Below, one piece after another: positions 55,378-64,000 of a stretch of DNA of 64,000 bases. The stretch is from positions 107,712 through 171,711 of the forward strand of contig SSNU01000123.1 of assembly GCA_012064415.1 (NCBI GenBank), in the 5' to 3' direction. The notes beneath the pieces are model-generated. The model ran no database searches. It had not been told where the DNA came from and saw nothing but the letters and a program-made list of their open reading frames with translations. The DNA comes from Gyrodactylus bullatarudis (lineage: Eukaryota; Platyhelminthes; Monogenea; Gyrodactylidea; Gyrodactylidae). The translations under genes and the position numbers were made by a program. The first letter of the stretch is position 1; every line of letters begins with the position of its first letter.

Positions 55378-56164
55378 TTTTCTTACTGCAGGGGGATGCC
55401 AGGTTTCCTGTAGAGTCTCGAGCAGAAAGTGCTTGTCGTTGTACATTTTTGTCAAGGATGTTCAAGGTGTTGTTGATTTCCTTTTCCATCGTAAATTTCA
55501 ACCTTGAGTGCATTGAGTTGAGCATTTCCAGGATTGCATCCGGGTCTTGTTCCTCTTTTAGCAGGAGGAAGGTGTCATCTACATAACGGAGGTAGGGATG
55601 GCATTCATTAATCATATTTGACATTTGGTTGGTTTCCATTGAAGCTAAGAAAATGTCTGCAAGGATTGGACCAAGGGGTGTGCCCATTGCCACTCCATCT
55701 ATTTGTCGAAAATAGGATCCGTCGAATCTGAAATCGATGTTTTGTACAGTCATTTGAATCGGAGAGCATATTTCACTTGGGTTCAATCTGTTCGGTACGT
55801 CTGGATCTGGTTGTATCCAGTCAGGGTTGTCCGTCAGGGCTCGGCGTATGAACAGAACAGTTTCTTTGAGGGGCACATTGGTAAATCGGGATGTCACGTT
55901 GAAGGAGACCATCTGACCTACGAAGGGGTTTTTATTACGGAGTCTGGAAATAAAATCGAAACCATTAGTTATAGAATGTGGACATGGGAAGTCCCTCAGG
56001 GGCTTGAGGGCATCTGCTAGCCATTGTACAAGACCATGTTGGGGACTGGGTGACATGTCAAGGATTGGCCTGAATTTGAGGTCCTCGGTTCCCTTGTGGA
56101 CTTTGCCTCTGCCTTTGTCCAGGTCAGATAGAAGTATGTTGGGGTTTTTGCGTAGTGCCGCCAT
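55358..56164 (-). pseudogene. PLE reverse transcriptase with internal deletion
   Basis: 268 codons open. NPNILLSDLDKG joins directly to KVHKGTEDLKFRPILDMSPS, so the region between the DKG motif and the first RT motif is deleted. Then MVSFNVTSRFTNVPLKETV, DGVAMGTPLGPILADIF and LRYVDDTFLLL, with both aspartates kept. It ends in LNILDKNVQ where the LINE chimera begins. The nuclease is missing. Confidence 0.82.
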
Positions 56165-56640
56165 AAGGAAAATATATAAAAACCTCTTCCTTAATTCTAT
56201 TGATCATTTTTGTAGGATAACTATTTTTATTTAAAATAACAGTTAAATTACTAAGTTCCACATCCCGATGTTCTTTATCTGTGAGACATAATGTTCTCAA
56301 GATTTCACCACGAACTACATTTTCTTTGTATAGGATAGGTGTGTTACTTTTGAAATTTAACAGTATATTTTTATTACAAGGTTTTCTATATATCGATTTA
56401 GAGATTTTGTTATCCTTTAAAGTTAGACTTAAATCTAGATATTTTATGTTATCATTAATACCCTCCTCAAACGTAAATTTTAGTTTAGGAAACTTAAATC
56501 TTAGTAAGAAGATAATATTGATGATATCATTCTTACTCTTATCTGTAATGATAAGGCAGTCATCTAAATATCTAGTCAGTAAAATAGTATTAAGGGAGTC
56601 ATTAATAAATTTATCATTTACGAAAAAGACTGAGTGGTCA
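56165..56640 (-). pseudogene. Divergent PLE reverse transcriptase fragment
   Basis: Minus strand reads TRYLDDCLIITDKSKNDI, KLKFTFEEGINDN, YLDLSLTLKDNKISKSIYRK and RGEILRTLCLTDKEH. These are RT palm to thumb motifs of a Penelope-like element, but the residues after YLDD differ from the other copies here. A related relic is at 21772-21895. Confidence 0.7.
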
Positions 56641-56763
56641 GTTACAAATCACTCCTTTCATCAAAATGCAAAAACAATTATCAGATTGAGCACGGTAATG
56701 ATTTCAATTTATTGTTAGATTCTAAACTCATAAGGAGGGTTAGAGAACAACAAGCGTATATTC

Positions 56764-56810
56764 GAGTGATAAACGTTATATTTCGCCGGGTTCTTCAGAC
56801 TCTACCCCGG
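56764..56810 (-). ncRNA. Hammerhead ribozyme, left arm, outward
   Basis: Minus strand: CCGGGGT, GAGT, CTGAAGA, ACCCGGC, GAAA, ATATAACG/TTTAT stem III, U-C, ACTC pairing with GAGT. CCGGG(G)T pairs with ACCCGG. Confidence 0.7.
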
Positions 56811-57276
56811 TTAACATATAAATACTATTACAATGCTCTATTACAATGGGACATTCCATTGGTTCATTTTGGCTTCGCAACTTCTTTCAGAAGGGGGGAG
56901 AGCTTGCTGTGAGATTCATCTCTTGATCTGCTAATTACTTTTGCCTTTTGAGAAAGTTGTCAATTTGTAACTGCCCACTGTACCTTTTTCATTTTCTTTT
57001 GTTTGTTGAGCAGTTTTTCCTTTCTCTTTTATCACTAATTACAGGTTGACTCGTAATTTGATTATCAACTATTGTTGACTTCTCACTGGTTTCACATTTT
57101 GCCAATTCTGTAATAGTTGACAAATTGACAACTTTCTCAAAAGGCAAAAGTAATTAGCAGATCAAGAGATGAATTTCACAGCAAGCTTTCCACCCTTCTG
57201 AAAGAAGTTGCAAAGCCAAAATGAACCAATGGAATGTCCCATTGTAATAGAGCATTGTAATAGTATTTATATGTTA

Positions 57277-57324
57277 ACCGGGGTAGAGTCTGAAGGACCC
57301 GGCGAAATATAACGTTTATCACTC
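57277..57324 (+). ncRNA. Hammerhead, right arm, core mutated
   Basis: Mirror of 56764-56810, but the core reads CTGAAGG: A9 is replaced by G, which should abolish activity. Confidence 0.6.
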
Positions 57325-57368
57325 GAATATACGCTTGTTGTTCTCTAACCCTCCTTATGAGTTTAGAA

Positions 57369-57898
57369 ACCAACATTGATATTCTTGATGAAATTCGACA
57401 ATATTATCTTTCAAATTACTTATTCTCTGCAAATGCTTTAATCAGGAATCATGAGCCTGCACAAAATTTTATTCGAATTTTAAGCGAAATTTAGTTACCA
57501 AAAAATTAACATTTCTTATTGATTATTAACCTTTAAAGTCTTATAACCTTTTTACTATTTTTCTTATTGATTTGAATTTTTGATATGTTATAATTTTCTT
57601 CATCTACTATCTAATGATACATTTCCTACTGGGTATCTTGCGAGGAAGTGAAATTAGGACCCATTGAAAATACCATGACAACAAAAATAATAAAAAAACT
57701 TCGTGGGCTATTATCTCTTAATTTTTTCGGGGAACCTATATTGAAATTAGTATATTTGGAATCAGCGCGAAATTTTGTACATCATGTGTGAATTTGGTTA
57801 AATATCTATAAAAAGCTGAAAAATCTCCGAGCAGTGTTCTTTTCTCCTCAATCGACTCAGAGATCTGATTGTAGTCTCGGTAACTGATCCTGATCAAC
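57369..57898. other. Spacer, nothing recognised
   Basis: AT-rich, no clear feature. The 5' border of the following LINE fragment lies near its end. Confidence 0.35.
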
Positions 57899-58840
57899 AT
57901 GTTCGTCTCCTCAAATGGTAATAATTCTGAACTAGAGTTGATTACATCCGGAGTCCCACAAGGCTCTAGGGATGGTCCTTTTTTGTTCAATATTGTCTTT
58001 TCCAGAATACGTACTCCTAATGCTAAGATCTTCAAATACGCAGATGACTTCAAGATCGTATTCGATTTTCAAACAAGAATTGACGTGACTGAAGTAAATC
58101 GAGAACTTGAATTGATCCTCCAACATCTGAATGAAATCGGATTACAGCCTAATCAAGATAATTCATTTTTTATATTTCCATTTGAACAACAGTTTACCTC
58201 CTTCTCTATTAGATTAGGTGATAAAAACATTGCTCAGAACTTCAATGTCAAGGACCTTGGTCTAAAGTACAACTCGTTGTTCGACTTTGAAGAACAGATG
58301 AAAGATGCCCTGAAGAAGTTCAAAACCAGATGCATGATGATAAATCGGACAATAAAAACAGACAAAATGAAGTTGTTCTTATATAAAGTCTATGCAAGAC
58401 CAGTCATTAAAAATGGATCGTCAATTTGGAATCCAGAGGCCAACTATTACTCGAGAAGAATACAACGTACATTCAGACGATTTAAGGGGAATATGGCGCC
58501 TGAAATCCAACAACTAATAAGACATAAGAGCCAATCCGAGAATATTGAATATAAGAAGAGATTTCCAAAGTTTGATGCTGATACATCGCTACAATAAGAT
58601 GAATACAAACCAAGGTCGTATAAGAACTCGTCTGAATTTACGCGAAGGAAACATTTTCTATAAACTTGCCATATATAAAAGAATAATTATATATTATAAT
58701 AGATTACCAAATACGATTAAAAGACTGAATATAAAAGATTTTAGAAATACTATGTACAAGAAATTCATACTCGATGAAAATTTGTGACTTAAATGCTAAC
58801 ACATGTATTGTTAAATAAACATTATTCTATTCTATTCTTA
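57899..58840 (+). pseudogene. LINE 3' half with microsatellite tail
   Basis: ITSGVPQGSRDGPFLFNIVF, FKYADDFKIVFDFQ, VKDLGLKYN, KVYARPVIKNGSSIWNPE up to 58597, then after a frameshift near 58550 GRIRTRLNLREGNIFYKLA and LDENL to TGA 58787. It ends with ACACATGTATTGTTAAATAAAC and TTCTA repeats to about 58838. Same family as 28168-30027; truncated before the first RT motif. Confidence 0.8.
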
Positions 58841-59254
58841 CAGGGAACCAATGATATTCAATTGAAATTTGCCCTATGTAAACGGGGAAGAGTTCGATTT
58901 TTATTCTGAACTCATGGGGAAGGTTAAAGAGTTCAAATGGATTTTTATTTATCTCTTCTCATTTTACAGGACTTTCACCTGTAACACTAATTGGCTAATT
59001 AATAAACTTTACTTATTGAAAAAAAATTTAAAGATGATTTTTAAACAAAATTAGGAAATTTTGTTCAGGTATCACGAAAATCCAAACCCGCGAACAATGT
59101 TTCAATGTTAGTACTAAAATCATTTCAGGAAGGTGGGGAAAATATTTTAAAGAATCTTAAAGTAATCTACAATACGATATCAATTTTCTCCCAAAAGCCT
59201 TTCAAGATCTGAAATTTTCATCGAGGTCTGTTACTTACTTCTATAATTGTAAAT

Positions 59255-59296
59255 CAGAACATATGTATTGTTCAATAAATTTTTATTTCATTCATT
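59255..59296 (+). mobile_element. LINE 3' end with CATT-type tail
   Basis: ACATATGTATTGTTCAATAAATTT followed by TTCATT repeats, matching 27053-27130. Confidence 0.5.
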
Positions 59297-59688
59297 ATAT
59301 AAAGGAACAGCCGTATCTTATACAGACAAACAGTAAACAAAATCACATAAAACTGAAATATTATTTATCTCAAGAGAACAACTAAACTTATACGTCTAAA
59401 AAGGTTTTTACAACCTCTAGTGACACCTGAACCAATCTTGAAACCAAAACTGATAGGGAAAAATAGCACACAAACGTTGGAGGTAAAAAATGTGGCGCCA
59501 AGAAGAAATCTATTACAAACTACAATTAACTCTTTCTACACACAATGTTGAAGTCAAATAAAAGAAATCTCATAGTTTCAAACAATTAAATAACTCATCC
59601 TGCTTAAGATTCCTGATTTCCGCAAATATATTATCATTTTGCTGACTAAGCTCTTGCATTTTGTAGGTAGAAAACGAAAATAGATTCT

Positions 59689-59741
59689 GGGTGAATATGA
59701 GCTCTTTATTTTCGTCGGTTCTCATCAGACCCTACACCGAC
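59689..59741 (-). ncRNA. Hammerhead ribozyme beside the pogo element
   Basis: Minus strand: GTCGGT, GTA, GGGT, CTGATGA, GAACCGAC, GAAA, AATA/TATT stem III around GAGCTC, U-C, ACCC pairing with GGGT. GTCGGT is perfectly complementary to ACCGAC. About 20 bp from the left end of the pogo element. Confidence 0.75.
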
Positions 59742-59761
59742 ATGTATATTTATACAGAATA

Positions 59762-62700
59762 CAGGTAAAAGCTCCGATTCATTAACCTATTTCTTTTTAA
59801 ATGGAATAGTGCCTCGTTTTATACCCTTTTGGCCCCATGATTGTACACCACAATACACTCAAGTACATTGGTTTATTCACCATTCTCGTTTCCCATTGGT
59901 CTAAATGATTAATGCTCTATTTTTGCCTTCAATTCACCCAAATAGTACGTTTTAACCTTGTACATTGAAAAATAAGAAAGAATATTTGACTAAATGAACT
60001 AAGATAGTGCTCAAACTCATATACTATTAATAAATTATTTCTTCAATATTCATTCAGGAAATTATGTTAAATGATTTTATGAAAAAATTTATCTATCATT
60101 CTTTCCATTCTCATTTGTTAGCTCAATTTTCTAATAAGAATTTTGCATTCTGAAATCTATTGGCTTTTCTTCATGTGTAATATCAACAAATTTTAAACTT
60201 CTGAAGCAGTTTACAATTGTCTTCGTCTCAACATTATCCCATGCTTCTTTGGCGATGTAAAGGCATTCCTTTAGGTTGATTTGTTTTTTTATATCTTCTA
60301 ATTTAATTTTCCTGTCTATTCTAACTTCTTCTAGTAAACGCCGATAAGCACATTTGAAAGATCGTATGATACCAGCATCTATTGGTTGACATACTGAAGT
60401 GCAGTTGGGAGGCAGGAATTTTAACTTAAAAAATTATCATTATTTTTTAGTATTATTGTTAATTAACAGTTCATTAAAATGAATTCTTCTTACTTTTATA
60501 TTTGACAAGTTTTCATTACAATGACTTGGCGCGTTGTCGATGAATAAAATAATTTTCTTCCTAGATTTCTTCAATTCTTCGTCCCAAAGGTTTAAATATT
60601 TTGCAAAAATTTCCCTAGTCATCCATCCTTTTTTAGATGATTCATAATTAAGGAAATTTATACCATTATCATCAAAGCACCTGGGTTTTTTTGAAGAGTG
60701 TATTATTTGAAATGGTCTCTTGTCCCCAGCTGCATTCACGCAAAATACCAAGGTCACTCGATCTTTGAAGTCTTTATATCCATGTGGGTTCTTATTCTTC
60801 TTGGTGAGAACTTTTCGCTTGGTCATATATAGAAAAAGAGCAGTCTCATCAAGATTATAAATTTCATCTGGGCTGTAATTTCGCAATATCATAGGTAACT
60901 CCCTGTAAAAGTCTTCCACCAAATTATCAGGAACACTGTTTGCTTCGCCAAGGGGCTAGAATATTTTTATCAGAAATTTAAAATTTACCTTTCGAAATGT
61001 AAGATTATTTCTTTTACACATTTTCATAAGATGACCATAGGAACTTTTATAATCATTCATCTCCATGGCACTGGCTACTTCAGAAGTAAGCTCCTTGAGC
61101 TGTCTCATTCCAATAAATTCTATATCCTGAGATAGAATGTCTTCAACTTTCTCCATTAAAATTTCTTCAAAGACAGTTGAATGATCTCCATTCCTAGTGG
61201 AATTCAAATCAACAGATCCTTTCTGCACACTTTCTAAATCTATTGAAATGTATCTCCGAATACTCTGTTTGCTTTTGAAACATGCATTGGCTATTTTATT
61301 TAAACTAAAGCCATCTTCAAATCGTCTTTTAACGTCAATACGGTATTTGATTGGAAATTGTTTGGTTTTGATTGATGGGAAACCTAAGTGGAGCAACGAT
61401 CGATCGATATTGTGAACGAAAAAATGTTTTTGAATGTTATCGATAACTTTTGCATCAGAAAATTCACCATTAGTTTTTAATCGCATACTAGCTTGCGTAA
61501 AGGCATCTTTAACGGATATTAGTAATGACTGGTCGACTTTTTCAATATTGTGAAGATCTATATTATTAATCTCGGTCTTATTCAATATAGTTTTAGCGTT
61601 GCTACATATTCCACTAATAAAATTGCCCCTTTTTAAATATTTGAGTTCTTGCATGGTTGTATTGATCTGTTTGTACTTGTAAATACTGCAGTTTTCAAAA
61701 TTGAACACGATTTTCAAGATTTCTTCCATATAAACTGAATCATTTCTTATAAATAACAATGAATTTTCTTTGAGTTCCATAGCAAACTCTTTGATGAAAT
61801 GGAGTAATTGAAGACAAATTGATTCCTTTTGTTGAACTCTTACTTGCCGTGGAAAAGAGATGATTTTGAGATTTTTACTTTTAACCGCCAAGAACTTTGA
61901 GTTTCTTTCTACAAAGTTCTGTATCGTTACGCAGGATATAAAATTCTTATTACAGGATAAAGTTAAGTGCTGCAATATGTAACATTGAGAGCTGCTTTCA
62001 ATTTTATCGTCGATTTTGTAGTGAAGATTAATTTCTCGATCAAGACGAACTTTTCTAGCAAGAATCTGAATGAATTAATAGAAAGGAAACTTACATTTCG
62101 TTCCTTAATATTTTCGGTTTTCATTATATCATTAACGTAGTTGTGACTCATTTTAATGTATGGCATGTCGAGGCTATTTCTACATTCATTGATGATTTCA
62201 AGGAGGTGATTCTTATTTATTTCATGTCCTTCAGCTTGTTTTTTATCAAGACATTCAGAAATCTTCTTTCGCAAGACTTGGAACCTTGATGGTGCAGGGA
62301 CATTGTAAGAGGAGTCACATTGTACATTTTGGCCAAATGACGAGTAGAAGTAGTTAGAGATAACTGCCTTATCTTAGATCTTTCTTCAGGAGTAAGATGC
62401 TTCTTCATGATGATGTTAGATAATAGTGAAAGGAGAAATGATCTTGGTAAACACAAAGATGAAAGGTTCGCTTTGATTAGTCTATTTTAGGGACCCCTCT
62501 CAGTAAAATCACACATTGAAAATTCATTGAAAAATTCATGCTTGGTTAACAATCGAAGATCAATGTTAAAAAAAGGGCCCCCAAATTCATTGTTAAATGA
62601 TGAGACCCCTATCCGTGTTCATGTTCAACGTGCGACCTCTCTCATATATTTGTGTGAAACCATGAAACCCCTTTAAAATGATATGTAATGCTATAGAAAC

Positions 62701-63996
62701 ATGAATAATTATAATCATGGTCCCTTTAATTATACAGATTGTTTTTTCACATTTCGTTCCTAAATTAGAGTGAAATGAATATTTTGTATTAAAAGAGGGA
62801 AGGGGAGAACTAGATTGTAATTCTTTCCGAGTTGAATATTATTAATAAAATGGATTCACTTTACTTGAAGGATGGAAAAATTGAAATTAATCGAAATTGG
62901 GTGATTTTAGAACCTTAATTTTATGCGTTAATAATATTTAACATTCTAGTGTGGTATAATATTGACGAAGACAGTTTTAAACTGCTTTAGAAGTTTAAAA
63001 TTTGTTGTCGAGAAATAAATATAATACTTTCTAAGATATTTAACTTTCTAAGATTTCGCAAGAAGAATGGTATGCTCAAACAGTTTACCGAAACCAAAAT
63101 TTGGCGTAAAATTGAAAAAGAAAAAATTGATGATATTTTTGATTTTAATGAATAAATTAATTTATTTTTACATAAAAATGTGGTATGTTCATAGCCTAGA
63201 ATTGGTGAGAAGTGGAAGAAAAATTGGTTAGGAAAATACTAAAATTCTATTGGTTGTTGGTTTTCTTGCATATTATTGGTCAACCTGATGAGGAGCAGAG
63301 AGGTATAAATATAGATTTGGTATGAAAATAATTCATCCAGCGAGCCATGATGTGTGTAATTAACTGTATCTTCATTTTTTTCTCTTTTCATATTTGTAAA
63401 CTAATCTTTAAATGAGATATGCTCAAGCCTTTTATAAAAAAATCACAAGTAATTCATGTGGTTTAATTTCCATCTTTAGTATCCAATGAAAGTGAAGATA
63501 AAATCTTATGACTACTAAAATTCTTCAATTAATTCCTATGTAATGAAAAATAATATACGGATACTGAAAAACTCGCTATCTTCCATGAGTTAGAACCCTC
63601 TAATTATTCTTCAAAACGATGTTTCAAGACTATCACAACTATTTTGTCATGGGTAAGATATAAATTACAAATCACTGCTACTATTAATCATGAGATTTTC
63701 CTGAATGAATATTGAAGAAATAATTTATTAATAGTATATGAGTTTGAGCACTATCTTAGTTCATTTAGTCAAATATTCTTTCTTATTTTTCAATGTACAA
63801 GGTTAAAACGTACTATTTGGGTGAATTGAAGGCAAAAATAGAGCATTAATCATTTAGACCAATGGGAAACGAGAATGGTGAATAAACCAATGTACTTGAG
63901 TGTATTGTGGTGTACAATCATGGGGCCAAAAGGGTATAAAACGAGGCACTATTCCATTTAAAAAGAAATAGGTTAATGAATCGGAGCTTTTACCTG
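59762..63996. mobile_element. pogo/Tigger-type DNA transposon, 4235 bp
   Basis: Ends CAGGTAAAAGCTCC and complement, flanked by TA (59760-59761 and 63997-63998). TIRs of 300 bp, 59762-60061 and 63697-63996, appear identical. The transposase is on the minus strand at 60131-62408. 62409-63696 has no recognised ORF; CCAAT-type and TATAAATA motifs stand near 63230-63312. TIRs contain outward CCAAT, CCAAT and TATAAAA. Near-identical TIRs and an almost intact transposase indicate a young element. Confidence 0.9.
60131..62408 (-). CDS. pogo/Tigger-type DDE transposase, four exons, one 17-bp duplication
   Basis: Exons on the minus strand: 62408-62095, 62065-60989, 60955-60494 and 60424-60131 (TAG). 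Introns are 29, 33 and 69 nt with GT-AG ends. The N-terminus (KKHLTPEERSKIRQLSLTT, STRHLAKMYNV) looks like a DNA-binding HTH. The DDE_1 domain has YNLDETALFLY, LFIDNAPSH and LPPNCTSVCQPIDAGIIRSFK, giving the three catalytic aspartates. A 17-bp tandem duplication bounded by TACAATGT (about 62300-62330) shifts the frame; without it the exons make 2130 nt, an exact multiple of three. Length (about 700 aa) is longer than typical Tigger proteins because of a large middle region of unknown role. Probably recently inactivated. Confidence 0.82.
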
Positions 63997-64000
63997 TATT

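Larger units (their letters stand above)
56720..57368. mobile_element. Fold-back PLE miniature: 249-bp arms, 151-bp spacer
   Basis: 56720-56968 and 57120-57368 are reverse complements with few differences. The spacer encodes on the minus strand KCETSEKSTIVDNQITSQP, the PLE tail. Each arm read outward has CCAAT, TATTTATA and a ribozyme-like segment. Outer edge TTCTAAACTCATAAGG matches other PLE terminal repeats. Confidence 0.85.

Noticed and set aside
62300..62330. The 17-bp insert in the pogo transposase as a tiny intron
   Set aside because: No register of the repeat gives GT at the start and AG at the end, so a duplication is the simpler explanation.
63272..63300. CTGATGAGGAGCAGAG resembling a hammerhead core
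   Set aside because: No GAAA follows within stem II distance and there is no stem I or stem III.
1..64000. tRNA or rRNA genes
   Set aside because: I saw no tRNA A/B box pair with cloverleaf complementarity and no rRNA-like sequence. A tRNAscan-SE run would settle this.

Overview
This window is animal nuclear DNA. It is clearly AT-rich, the genes are split by GT-AG introns, AATAAA signals follow stop codons, fibronectin type III modules are present, and the repeats are eukaryotic: Penelope-like elements with GIY-YIG endonuclease, non-LTR retrotransposons, and Tc1, pogo and Merlin DNA transposons. The species cannot be fixed from sequence. Many introns in the transporter genes are only 22 to 35 nt, which recalls animals with miniaturised introns (some flatworms, mesozoans); that comparison is an inference.

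Host genes, all on the plus strand. (1) 142-9433 holds three tandem UNC-93-like membrane proteins: the 3' end of copy A, then complete copies B (425 aa) and C (431 aa), each of nine exons. B and C share an identical 419-bp tract that looks like a patch copied from B into C. (2) 18097-24872 and 36470-52234 are paralogous secreted proteins with the layout signal peptide, three CAP (SCP/TAPS) domains and two FN3 domains (679 and 677 aa). Their eleven exons match almost base for base in length and exactly in phase, but the second gene is more than twice as long because transposons fill its introns.

Mobile DNA fills most of the rest. Penelope-like elements (PLEs) of several families are scattered in introns and between genes, mostly as 3' pieces; the best copy is at 41448-43103 (minus). 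Their terminal repeats carry, in order, a CCAAT box, a TATA box and a hammerhead ribozyme. I count about a dozen sites with a complete CUGANGA...GAAA core. In most of them stem II looks too short to form, and the missing helix appears to be supplied by a covarying pairing with bases upstream of stem I. This is the most novel signal I see. Several PLE pieces are fold-back units with the promoter and ribozyme facing outward. Other elements are a 619-aa RT-only non-LTR ORF (28168-30027), a 4.2-kb pogo/Tigger element with 300-bp TIRs (59762-63996), an 855-bp related MITE nested in a fold-back element (33597-34451), a Tc1 element inside a CAP gene intron (37184-38723), two Merlin relics, a Ty3/gypsy scrap and a duplicated zinc-binding ORF.

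The two gene clusters are not functionally connected in any way the sequence shows: one is membrane transport-like, the other secreted CAP proteins. Coding limits were derived by hand from splice sites; both UNC-93 models and both CAP models close to exact multiples of three, which supports them.
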